From: Actinomycetes bacterium
GTDB taxonomy: Bacteria > Actinomycetota > CALGFH01
Assembly (NCBI GenBank): GCA_030146615.1
Contig: JASLBL010000317.1
Span: 1-12,008, forward strand
Length of the DNA: 12,008 nt
Direction of reading: 5' to 3'
In this document: positions 1-6,452 of the stretch, one piece after another
How the letters are laid out: every line of letters starts with the position of its first letter
Numbering within the stretch: the first letter of the stretch is position 1
The notes under the pieces: model-generated
The model's input: the letters and a program-made list of their open reading frames with translations, nothing else
Databases searched by the model: none
What the model was told of the DNA's origin: nothing
Program-made: the position numbers and the translations under genes

Positions 1-245
1 GGGTCGCGGAAGTACACCGGGATCCCAGTGTCGGCAGTGAACCGGGCGTGCTCAGCCATCTCCTTGCCGTGGTCCCAGGTCAACGAGCGACGCAGCCGAT
101 TGGGGAGCCGATTCATGGCCGTGGTTAGCGCCGGCCGTACCTGCTCGGCCCGCCAGCCGGCCGGCAGAGCGACCAGCAGGACCGATCGGCTGGTTCGGGC
201 CGACTGGTCGGCCGATCCCCACCGCAGCCCCCTAACCCTGATCAT
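1..245 (-). pseudogene. IS30-family transposase fragment, truncated at both ends
   Basis: On the minus strand the reading frame gives a stretch characteristic of the IS30 transposase catalytic core: RTSRSVLLVALPAGW, then LRRSLTWDHGKEMAEHARF, then TGIPVYFRD, running off the left edge. The D of TWDHG is the second acidic residue expected in the DDE triad (codon 72-74). An ATG exists at 245-243, but the family resemblance begins only around position 195. The N-terminal helix-turn-helix and the first catalytic D (normally in a WEGD-like motif) are missing, so the 5' part is lost and the 3' part lies outside the window. It is a mobile-element remnant, or the edge of a larger IS whose other end is not visible. 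It diverges from the neighbouring integrase, which is also missing its 5' part. Family identification is confident; boundaries are approximate. Confidence 0.8.
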
Positions 246-268
246 GGCCGAGCCGGCTCCGCTATCAT

Positions 269-1453
269 GTGCGCCCATTCTTTGGCGAGCATGCCATCGA
301 CAAGATCGGCCCAGCCGAGATCCGCCGCTGGCAGACCCACCTCGCCGCTTCCACCGGTCATGCCACCGTGCAGCAATGCCGCTCGCTGCTGCTGCGCATC
401 TTCCAGTACGCCGTCGACGAGGGAGCTCTCGACGCCAACCCGGTCCGCAAGGTCGCGGTCCCCAAGCGCCGCGCCGACCCCGGCACGGTGTTGAGCCAGG
501 CCAGGCGCCGCGCGCTCACCCCGGAGGAAGCCGGCCAGCTGCTCGCCCGCTTCCCCCTGTTCTGGTGGGATCACGTCCTCTGCCTGCTCGGTACCGGCCT
601 GCGGTTCGGGGAGCTGGCCGGGTTGCGGCGCCGCCGCGTCCACCTCAACCGAACGCCACCGGTGCTCCAGGTGGTCGACATCCGCTACCAGGCGGGCCGC
701 TTCGGCAGCGGCTTCAAGCCGCGACCCAAGAGCGACGCCGGCATCCGCGAGGTCCCGCTCGCCCCTGAGGTCGTGGCCGCCATCGGCCGCCAGCTCCCAC
801 CCGGCACCGACGCCGATGACCTGGTCTTCACTGGACCCGGTAGCGGCGTCGTGGCACGGGGCACCCGGACGGTGCTGTCGCGGCAAAACTTCCGGCGCAC
901 CTACCACAGCGCCATCGCCAAACTGGCCGACCCCGCGACCGAGTTGCGCCCAACTGCCGCCCGGCTGCTCACGACGCTCCGCGTGGACGGCTCCCAGACC
1001 GTCGACGATCTCGTGGCCGCGCTCGCCCAGCAGGGCCGAGCGGTCCGACCCGCCACCGTCGAGACTGCCCTTGCTGAACTCGTCGCGTCCGGTCTGGCCG
1101 CCGCAGACGGAGCGGGGCCGGCTCGGCGCTGGGCCCCACTGGTCCCCTCCGGAGACCCTCTACTGGGTGCGGTGGATCTGCGCGGCGCTCATGACTTCCG
1201 GCACACCTTCGCAACCTGGCTGGAGGACGACGGCATTCCGGCCCGGGTGATCGATGAGCTGATGGGCCATGAGGCCAGCACCCGCGGCGCCCAGCACCTG
1301 GGCAGCACCATGGACGCCCATTACCGCCACACCACCCCAGAGATGGCCACCCGGGTCGTCACGGTGATCCAGGCCCGACTGACGGTCGTGGTCCACACCG
1401 CCGAGGAGACCCTAGAAACCCACCCGACCCGGGTGCCACGCCGGGTGTTCTAA
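269..1453 (+). CDS. Tyrosine recombinase/integrase, N-terminally truncated, with winged-helix-like insert
   Basis: This is a site-specific tyrosine recombinase of the phage/ICE integrase family. The core-binding region spans roughly residues 1-65, the catalytic domain 82-375. All expected catalytic residues are visible: R112 in TGLRFGEL, K154 in the KSDAGIREVPL hairpin, H308 and R311 in HDFRH, H334 in MGHE, and the nucleophile Y352 in AHYRHT. Between the K hairpin and HDFR lies an insert, about residues 224-290, that reads like a winged helix. The open frame begins just after stops at 233-235 and 239-241. Its first usable start, a GTG at 269, has no ribosome site. Codons upstream of it (RLRYH before VRPFFG) still match the family, so the arm-binding domain and part of the core-binding domain have been lost. 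The catalytic half may be stable, but normal att-site recombination is doubtful; it may be a pseudogene. Confidence 0.85.
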   Translation: MRPFFGEHAIDKIGPAEIRRWQTHLAASTGHATVQQCRSLLLRIFQYAVDEGALDANPVRKVAVPKRRADPGTVLSQARRRALTPEEAGQLLARFPLFWWDHVLCLLGTGLRFGELAGLRRRRVHLNRTPPVLQVVDIRYQAGRFGSGFKPRPKSDAGIREVPLAPEVVAAIGRQLPPGTDADDLVFTGPGSGVVARGTRTVLSRQNFRRTYHSAIAKLADPATELRPTAARLLTTLRVDGSQTVDDLVAALAQQGRAVRPATVETALAELVASGLAAADGAGPARRWAPLVPSGDPLLGAVDLRGAHDFRHTFATWLEDDGIPARVIDELMGHEASTRGAQHLGSTMDAHYRHTTPEMATRVVTVIQARLTVVVHTAEETLETHPTRVPRRVF

Positions 1454-1470
1454 CGACCGGGACGGTGTTT

Positions 1471-1495
1471 TCTGACGAACGCCGGTTCTTGACCC
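1471..1495. repeat. Imperfect 25-bp direct repeat, copy 1 (left of lysyl oxidase)
   Basis: This segment, 17 bp after the integrase stop, matches 2591-2615 at 21 of 25 positions in the same orientation (shared core CGGTTCT followed by GACCC). The two copies bracket the lysyl-oxidase gene. They could be remnants of attachment sites or of a duplicated integrase-adjacent sequence. Confidence 0.5.
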
Positions 1496-1524
1496 GCTGC
1501 GCAGCCGGATCTGCGTCTCGAACC

Positions 1525-2274
1525 TCAGGGACTCGCGGCCTTGCGGAGGACCCTCACGCCACGAGCATCGATCCGCAGGTCGGCCCAGGTCGAGTTGTTG
1601 CCATCGTCGCTCTCTAGGAAGAGGTCGGCCTGGTCGGCGGCGGCCCACAACCGGTAGGTGCCACCGGGCAGGTCGGTGATGTCGATGGACTGGCCGGGCA
1701 GCCTCCGATGGTAGATGTCGCCCCAGCCCACCGACAGCCCGGTTCTCAGCACCACGCTCTCTCTGGTCCCGCACCCCCGGTGCCCATAGACCGGGTCCAG
1801 AGGAGCGTCCGGCAGCGAGAGGTCATACTCGTAGTTGTCGAAGAAGCAGAACCCGACCTTCTGGCCAATGCGGTCGGGCCTGGCGCTGCGGAGGGGGACG
1901 AGTCGATACTGCTCCAAGTCCTTGACGTGCCAATGGTCGTGCCCGTCGCCCTCGTACACCAGCTTCACCGAGGGAGTGGCGACCCTGCGAGAACCTCCGG
2001 CGTCGTCGACGATCACCTGCCGAGTCGACCAGCGCGAGCTGCCGTCGGCCCGCCGCGACCGCAGCTCGAAGGGTCCCTCCCCGACGTTGACAATGATGGC
2101 GCTAAAGCGGAGCAACCGCCGCCCATCTGGCGTCTTGGTGGTCCCGATGTGCCGGAGCTTGGCCATCGCTAGATCCGGTAGACGGTCGCTGGCGGCGGAC
2201 GCCCGCCCGCCCGGTGCCAACAACGCGAGTGTCAACAGCGAAGCGACGAGCGACAGCCGAGCGGCGTTGCGCAT
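1525..2274 (-). CDS. Secreted lysyl-oxidase-like copper protein
   Basis: The product matches the bacterial branch of the lysyl oxidase family, copper amine oxidases that convert lysine side chains or primary amines to aldehydes, releasing hydrogen peroxide and ammonia. A signal peptide occupies residues 1-28 (MRNAA, hydrophobic LSLVASLLTLALLA, AxA-like cleavage near ASAA), so it should act outside the membrane. The copper-binding histidine cluster is H112, H114 and H116 in GDGHDHWHVKDLE. K139 in GQKVGFCFFD and Y188 in GWGDIY lie in the two regions that hold the lysine and tyrosine of the LTQ cofactor in animal enzymes. GQSIDITDLPGG and a late ESDDGNNSTWADLRI complete the family pattern. The 249-residue start at 2274 is chosen because GGAGG lies 4 nt upstream and the signal peptide follows directly; an upstream in-frame start at 2379 would bury it. 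The gene converges on the integrase (71-bp gap). Its substrate is unknown. Confidence 0.85.
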   Translation of the reverse strand: MRNAARLSLVASLLTLALLAPGGRASAASDRLPDLAMAKLRHIGTTKTPDGRRLLRFSAIIVNVGEGPFELRSRRADGSSRWSTRQVIVDDAGGSRRVATPSVKLVYEGDGHDHWHVKDLEQYRLVPLRSARPDRIGQKVGFCFFDNYEYDLSLPDAPLDPVYGHRGCGTRESVVLRTGLSVGWGDIYHRRLPGQSIDITDLPGGTYRLWAAADQADLFLESDDGNNSTWADLRIDARGVRVLRKAASP

Positions 2275-2503
2275 CGAACCTCCAAAGGAGAGAACGGGAC
2301 CGGGCAGCGTTGCGCTTCCTGGGCGCTCGACGGCAGCTAGACCTGAGTGCGGTCCTTCAGCCGACGTCTGACCGGCCAAGAGCGGCTCAAGTCACCCTTC
2401 AAACGCAATACGGTGGAAGCCCTTGATCGACTCAATACCGTCTGGCGCAGACTACTAAGGCGAGCCGCCAGAGACAAGCACCTCGCCGTGTCTGCAACCC
2501 GGA

Positions 2504-2529
2504 GTCATGAAGCCCGGTCATGAAGCCCG
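2504..2529. repeat. Perfect 13-bp tandem duplication
   Basis: GTCATGAAGCCCG occurs twice back to back (2504-2516 and 2517-2529). A slippage duplication or a pair of protein-binding sites would both look like this. Confidence 0.8.
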
Positions 2530-2590
2530 GTTCCGCCCTATTGCTACTTTGGGCGTCGTGCTGGCCATCTAGCGTGACTTCTGGCAAATC

Positions 2591-2615
2591 TCTGGCAAAC
2601 GGCGGTTCTCGACCC
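2591..2615. repeat. Imperfect 25-bp direct repeat, copy 2 (right of lysyl oxidase)
   Basis: Partner of 1471-1495 with four mismatches in 25. It overlaps the second half of a TGGCA-N6-TGGCA pair, a pattern also seen beside the tRNA-Thr fragment at 9740-9755. Confidence 0.5.
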
Positions 2616-2639
2616 TGCGGGTATGCAAGAGGCCGGGCG

Positions 2640-2658
2640 CTCGACCGTAAGGGTCGAG
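2640..2658 (-). terminator. Short hairpin downstream of the amidase operon
   Basis: CTCGACC and GGTCGAG form a perfect 7-bp stem with a 5-nt loop, about 90 nt past the amidase stop codon in the direction of transcription. There is no T-run, so termination is a guess; it is the only clear stem between the amidase stop and the lysyl-oxidase start. Confidence 0.3.
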
Positions 2659-2750
2659 GTTATGGGTTCTCCTTGGGCGAAGGTATGCGTTCATCTGGCA
2701 GCTGATCGGGATTGAAACTCGAGCGGGCTCTTGAAGATGGTAGGTCGCCA

Positions 2751-4235
2751 TTACAGTCGTCTGCCGGCACACAGCTGGTAGGTCTCCTGCCAGGGCCTGA
2801 TCCGCTCGAAGGCGGCACTAGCGGCGAGCACGTCCGCGTCGGCGTAGCGGCGGCCGATTAGCTGCATCCCAACCGGCAACCGCTCGTCGGCCAGACCGGC
2901 GGGGATCGACGCCGCCGGGTGACCGGAGAAGTTCACGAAGTAGGTCAGGCACCAGCCGATCAGCGGGTCGACCTCTACGTCGTTGATGCGGCTAGGGCCG
3001 ACGGTGTTGCCGTCGTCGGCGTTGTCCACCGGTAGGCAGGCCAGGGTCGGCGTGACCAGCAGGTGATAGTCGTCCAGCACCCGCTGGATCGCGTCGTAGA
3101 TCTCCGCGCGGATTTGCTGGTCGCGCGAGAGGTCCAACGCGCTCATCCGGTAGCCCTCCTCCACCCACCGGAGGTACTCAGGCGGGAAGTCCTCGCGGTG
3201 GTCAGCAAGCAGGTCCAGCCCGTTACGCTTGAAGTTCTCGAACGTCTCCAGGTTGATCGGCATGATGAGCCGGCACCACAGGTCACTCAGCTCGCGCTGG
3301 TCCCGCTCGATGCCCAGTCGCACCTCCTCGACCTGTGCGCCAGCCTGCTCAAAGGCTCGCACGGCGGTGCCCACGACCTCTGTGACGCGCTGGTCGACCG
3401 GGAAGACATCGAAGTCGGGGCTGTAGGCGATCCGCCAGCCGCTGATGGACCGGCGCACCGCCGGGGTGAAACGCTCGCCCGTGTCGATGCTGAACGGATC
3501 CCTGGAGTCATAGCCGGCCAGGGCGTCCAGGGCGAGCGCGGCATCCTCGACCGTCCTGGTGATCGGCCCCTCGAACAGGAACGGGTTGACGCCAGAGAAC
3601 GCGTTGGGCCGGTTGATGTAGGGGATGCGACCAAAGGAGGCTTTGTAGCCGTACACGCCGCACCAGGAGGCCGGGATGCGGATCGACCCACCCCCGTCGG
3701 TCCCCTCCGCCAGCGGCAGCAGCCCGTCGGCCACCGCGGCGGCGCTGCCCCCCGAGGACCCGCCGGTGTTCTTGGCGGTGGCGAAGGGATTGCGGCTGGG
3801 GCCGAACAGGTAGTTGTCGCAGGTCCCCCGGAACCCCATGACCGGGCTGTTGGTCTTGCCGAGCAAGATCGCGCCGGCCCGCTGGATCCGCTCCGCGAAG
3901 GCGCAGGAGATGTCCAGGGTGAACTCCTTGAGCGCCCGGATGCCGCCGAAGGTTGCCGGCCAGCCCGGCGTGAAGTCGAACAGGTCCTTGATGGCGGTGG
4001 GCACGCCATGGAGCACGCCAAGCTCCGCCCCGGACACCAGTGCCTGCTCGGCCTCGCGAGCCCGTTGGCGGGCGTCATCAAAGCCGAGGTAGACGAGGGC
4101 ATTCAGGCTCTGGTTTCTGGCCTGGATGCGCTCGATACAGGCATCCACGACCTCGACCGGGGACAGCTCACGCCGCCGGATCCGGGTCGCCAACTCCGTC
4201 GCCGTCATGTAGGCAAGCTCATCTGTCAGCGCCAT
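2751..4235 (-). CDS. Amidase-signature family hydrolase
   Basis: A full-length amidase-signature enzyme, expected to hydrolyse a carboxamide (or aryl ester) to acid plus ammonia or amine in the cytoplasm. The Ser-cisSer-Lys triad is complete: K83 in PTAIKDLFDF, S160 in NTGGSSGGSAAA, and nucleophile S184 in GTDGGGSIRIPAS, with the 24-residue S-to-S spacing typical of the family. At 494 residues it has the usual length. The ATG at 4235 is chosen because GGAGGAGG sits 8 nt upstream; the longer frame from a GTG at 4259 would start inside or ahead of that ribosome site. It is the third gene of a same-strand cluster, 58 nt after the alpha/beta hydrolase. Family members act on many substrates (amides, acylureas, lactams, Glu-tRNA). 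No gatB or gatC neighbour is present, so a catabolic amidase is more likely than GatA. Confidence 0.9.
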   Translation of the reverse strand: MALTDELAYMTATELATRIRRRELSPVEVVDACIERIQARNQSLNALVYLGFDDARQRAREAEQALVSGAELGVLHGVPTAIKDLFDFTPGWPATFGGIRALKEFTLDISCAFAERIQRAGAILLGKTNSPVMGFRGTCDNYLFGPSRNPFATAKNTGGSSGGSAAAVADGLLPLAEGTDGGGSIRIPASWCGVYGYKASFGRIPYINRPNAFSGVNPFLFEGPITRTVEDAALALDALAGYDSRDPFSIDTGERFTPAVRRSISGWRIAYSPDFDVFPVDQRVTEVVGTAVRAFEQAGAQVEEVRLGIERDQRELSDLWCRLIMPINLETFENFKRNGLDLLADHREDFPPEYLRWVEEGYRMSALDLSRDQQIRAEIYDAIQRVLDDYHLLVTPTLACLPVDNADDGNTVGPSRINDVEVDPLIGWCLTYFVNFSGHPAASIPAGLADERLPVGMQLIGRRYADADVLAASAAFERIRPWQETYQLCAGRRL

Positions 4236-4293
4236 CCTGGCCACCTCCTCCAAGGGCACCGTCCTGCTGCCGGGGCAGCGGCAACCGGGAGAC

Positions 4294-5196
4294 CTACCCC
4301 GAGCTGCCCAGGTGCTCCAGAAACCAGTCGCGAGCCGCGCCGCTGGCCGTCTCGAAGTCCTTCACGTAAGCGTCGAAGTGGCCGCCGGGCAGCAGCACCA
4401 GCTTCTTCGGCTCACGCGCCCGCTGGTAGGCCTCCAACGCCAGGTCGGTCGGGGTGAGATGGTCGAGCGCGGCGACGACCATCAGCATCGGCGTGGGGCT
4501 GATCCGCTCCAGGTAGGCGCTGGGCTCGTACTCCATCAGCATCTCGACGCTGCGCAGCGTGACCTCGTTGATCCACGCCTGCGCCCGGCCCTTGCCGGTC
4601 TCGCTGAACCACTCCCAGGAGTCGGGGGTCGGTAGCGCCGAGACGGCCAGCGGGTCGGGGTCGACCACCGGCACCATCGCCGGGGGCTCGCCCCGGTAAC
4701 GGGCGGCGCGGTCCTGGTCCATGGCGGTCCGGTTGGGGGCCAGGAAGTCCTGGCGCACCAGCCGCTGGATGTTGCGAAAGCCGCTGACCAACGGCACCTG
4801 GCAGGCGACGCACTTGATGCGCTTGTCGATCGCCCCCAGGACCAACACATGGCCACCGCTGTAGCTGGACCCCCACACCCCGATGCGGTCGGCATCGACC
4901 TCCTGGCGGGTCTGGGCGTAGGTGATCGCATGGCGGTAGTCGCGCACCTGCATCCACGGGTCGATCTCCTGGCGCGGCTCGCCGTCGCTGGCGCCGAAGT
5001 TCCGGTTGTCGAACACCAGCGCGCCCAGCCCCCCGGCGGCGAACGCCTCCGCGAAGCTGTCCAGGAACATCTCCTTGACGGCGGAGAAGCCGTGGGCCAT
5101 GACGACCGTGGAAACCGGGCCGGTGACCCCGTCGGGCAGGTACAGCCAGCCGCGCAGCGTCACACCTTCGGCGTCGAACTCGATGTCCTGTCGCAT
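4294..5196 (-). CDS. Alpha/beta hydrolase
   Basis: A soluble alpha/beta-hydrolase-fold enzyme, probably an esterase or related acyl hydrolase. The fold landmarks appear in order: VVMAHGFS (oxyanion-hole HG, near residues 36-38), the nucleophile elbow WGSSYSGGH around S113, the acid D247 in AALDHLTP, and H275 in LPGGHFDAY (numbering from the ATG at 5202). The elbow GSSYSG departs from strict GxSxG but resembles the GxSYxG elbow of CocE-type hydrolases. There is no signal peptide. Two in-frame ATGs lie six bases apart at 5202 and 5196. The purine run GAAGGGGG touches the first with no spacer and sits six bases from the second, so 5196 is preferred (300 residues). The gene starts 10-16 nt after the SnoaL-like stop and precedes the amidase, so the three are probably co-transcribed. 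The substrate cannot be read from the sequence. Confidence 0.85.
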   Translation of the reverse strand: MRQDIEFDAEGVTLRGWLYLPDGVTGPVSTVVMAHGFSAVKEMFLDSFAEAFAAGGLGALVFDNRNFGASDGEPRQEIDPWMQVRDYRHAITYAQTRQEVDADRIGVWGSSYSGGHVLVLGAIDKRIKCVACQVPLVSGFRNIQRLVRQDFLAPNRTAMDQDRAARYRGEPPAMVPVVDPDPLAVSALPTPDSWEWFSETGKGRAQAWINEVTLRSVEMLMEYEPSAYLERISPTPMLMVVAALDHLTPTDLALEAYQRAREPKKLVLLPGGHFDAYVKDFETASGAARDWFLEHLGSSG

Positions 5197-5212
5197 CGCC
5201 ATCCCCCTTCGT

Positions 5213-5566
5213 TCAGGGAGCGGACTGCAGGGTGTAGCGGACGGTCTGGACCCGGATGAGGCCGTCGCGGAAGACGAAGGTGTCGATGCCGTCCTCGATA
5301 CGGTTGCCGCCGCCCTCGGCGCCCCACTCCAGCAGCAGGATGTCGTCCTCGAAGATGGTGGTCTTGACGTCCCAGGTCGCCTGGGGCACCTCGCCGAGGA
5401 GCTTGGTGAACGCCTGGCGGATGGCGTCCTTGCCGCGTTGGACGCCTGCCGGGGTGATGAAGAGGGCGTCGTCGCTGTAGTCGGCGACGATCTCTTCCAG
5501 GTCCTCGGCTCCCAGCGCCTGTGCGTGGTGACCGAAGACCTCCTGGGGGCTTCGCGTCGCTGCCAT
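5213..5566 (-). CDS. SnoaL/NTF2-like domain protein
   Basis: A 117-residue protein of the NTF2-like cone fold, resembling small SnoaL-like or SgcJ/EcaC-type proteins. Typical features are the N-terminal helix ending in DLEEIVADYSDDALFITPAG, then RGKDAIRQAF, and beta strands TWDVKTTIFEDDILLLEWGAEG and DGIDTFVFRDGLIRVQTVRYTL. Such proteins may be isomerases, hydrolases or non-catalytic binding proteins, so function is not assignable. The start at 5566 is supported by GGAGGAGG 6 nt upstream. It is the first gene of the cluster; its stop is only 10 nt from the first ATG of the alpha/beta hydrolase, which implies translational coupling. It probably works on, or shields, an intermediate of the same pathway. 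Confidence 0.85.
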   Translation of the reverse strand: MAATRSPQEVFGHHAQALGAEDLEEIVADYSDDALFITPAGVQRGKDAIRQAFTKLLGEVPQATWDVKTTIFEDDILLLEWGAEGGGNRIEDGIDTFVFRDGLIRVQTVRYTLQSAP

Positions 5567-5863
5567 GGGCCGCCTCCTCCCTACCGACGCGGCCAGCCCG
5601 ACGTGTCGATCTCAACAGAGGACAAGGCCAGGCACAAGGGGGTGATTCCTCGCGGTCGGTGTCGGACTGGGATACCCGACCAAGCGATCGGCAGCGCTCC
5701 CTGACCCTTGTCACCGATCGGCGTTTGAGCTTCGCGGACGGGTAGGGCGGTGGACCGATCAGGAAGGTGGCAAAGCATGCGTTCGGGCCGTTCGGCAAGC
5801 GACGTGGGACTCAAGGCGAACACCCTCTTGGGACGGGCTCATCCAAACCCGAACGGTTAACCA

Positions 5864-6034
5864 GGGAAGTGCTCTCATTCAGCATGCGCCCCGCCGAACA
5901 CCACCCCGAACGCCAAGACCACCAGCATCGCCCGTTCGACCGACCCCATACGCGGAACGGATTTGCATTCCCGCTGGTCAGCCTAGGTATCGAGCCCCCC
6001 GCCGGAATCAAACCGGCGACCCCATCCTCACCAT
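5864..6034. repeat. Long direct repeat, copy A (putative att-like boundary)
   Basis: This segment shares layout with 9474-9643 in the same orientation: GGGAAGTGCTCTC at 5864-5876, a diverged 97-bp spacer, CTGGTCAGCCTAGG at 5974-5987, then a tRNA-Thr-like 3' half at 5990-6034. The distance from the first block to the second is exactly 110 bp in both copies. The tRNA-like part matches copy B at about 40 of 45 positions. Confidence 0.75.
5990..6034 (-). tRNA. tRNA-Thr(GGT) 3'-half fragment, non-functional
   Basis: On the minus strand this reads from the anticodon (GGT) through the 3' anticodon-stem strand GGATG, a 5-nt variable loop, the T arm GCCGG-TTTGATT-CCGGC and the acceptor strand GGGGGGC, T, CGA. 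No matching D arm or 5' acceptor strand precedes it, and the upstream bases do not complete the anticodon stem. The terminal CCA is changed to CGA. It is a partial copy, as expected of an attachment-site duplicate rather than a working tRNA. Confidence 0.65.
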
Positions 6035-6105
6035 GGAACCACCGGGAACCGCTGTGCGGATGATCGTTTTCCCAGGTCGCCCGTGACCGTAGAAGCCAAA
6101 GGTAA

Positions 6106-6140
6106 GCGTTCTCTCAACGCGCCGGGATGCGTTCTCTCAA
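6106..6140. repeat. 12-bp direct repeat, 23-bp period
   Basis: GCGTTCTCTCAA occurs at 6106-6117 and 6129-6140. The first copy also forms a 5-bp inverted repeat (GCGTT-CTCTC-AACGC). The pair is about two helical turns apart and lies 310 bp upstream of the LuxR gene, so it may be a regulator-binding pair. Confidence 0.5.
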
Positions 6141-6247
6141 TCCGGTGCAGATTCGTGAAGTGCCCAGTTCATTGTCCGAGTCCGATGACCCATCAGCTGC
6201 TCTGTCTGCGAAACGGACGTGGCGGCCGCAATCCGGCACGGCCGGAA

Positions 6248-6275
6248 CCGGGCGGCACCCCCCGAAGCCGCCCGG
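6248..6275. terminator. GC-rich 9-bp hairpin
   Basis: CCGGGCGGC pairs perfectly with GCCGCCCGG across a 10-nt loop. No T-run follows on either strand. It could act as a terminator or transcript insulator upstream of the LuxR gene; its function is unproven. Confidence 0.35.
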
Positions 6276-6440
6276 CACCGCCCCCCGGGACCGAGCACGG
6301 CCCGCGGCATGAGTAGACTCACCGCCGAGGACGCGTCGGGGAAACCGGAGCGGGCACTCCGGCTTCGCGACTGGACGCTATCCCGAGGCGACTGGTCTGT
6401 CGTGAGTAGTTGATTACTCTATCGACCGGTCCGGCCGGTA

Positions 6441-6446
6441 TAGGAT
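6441..6446 (+). promoter_or_regulatory. -10 element of a probable leaderless promoter for the LuxR gene
   Basis: TAGGAT fits the actinobacterial TANNNT -10 consensus. If its last T is -7, the transcription start falls exactly on the G of the GTG start codon at 6453. No good -35 lies at normal distance; TTGATT at 6410-6415 is too far (25 bp). An ACCGG/CCGGT inverted repeat (6425-6439) lies just upstream of the -10. Confidence 0.45.
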
Positions 6447-6452
6447 GACTGG

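Larger units (their letters stand above)
2275..2750. other. Intergenic region between amidase 3' end and lysyl oxidase 5' end
   Basis: These 476 bp hold no convincing gene. They contain the ribosome site of the lysyl-oxidase gene (2279-2283), two CAATACSG octamers at 2406 and 2433, a 13-bp tandem duplication (2504-2529), a TGGCA pair with 11-bp period (2582-2597), the second copy of the 25-bp repeat and a 7-bp hairpin (2640-2658). An open frame at 2520-2705 has no family resemblance and is not called. The density of short repeats suggests an old recombination scar. Confidence 0.6.
5581..6440. other. Long intergenic region between the hydrolase operon and the LuxR regulator
   Basis: About 860 bp without a credible gene; the short frames here lack ribosome sites and family resemblance. 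It should hold the promoter of the minus-strand operon (upstream of 5580), although I see no convincing -35/-10 pair. It holds repeat copy A with the tRNA-Thr 3' fragment (5864-6034), a 12-bp direct repeat (6106-6140), a 9-bp hairpin (6248-6275) and a 6-bp hairpin (6345-6362). Confidence 0.6.

Noticed and set aside
28..768. 246-codon plus-strand open frame over the transposase and integrase
   Set aside because: Low-complexity Pro/Arg translation crossing two genes in other frames.
3063..4457. 464-codon plus-strand open frame opposite the amidase and hydrolase genes
   Set aside because: It is antisense to two well-recognised enzymes with intact catalytic motifs, has no ribosome site and reads as Arg/Pro/Gly-rich shadow translation.
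5990..6034. Possible complete tRNA-Thr gene
   Set aside because: The D arm, 5' acceptor strand and half of the anticodon stem are missing, so only a 3' fragment is present; the same holds at 9600-9643.
6127..6312. 61-codon open frame upstream of the LuxR gene
   Set aside because: No ribosome site, Pro-rich, no family resemblance, and it spans the 9-bp hairpin at 6248-6275.
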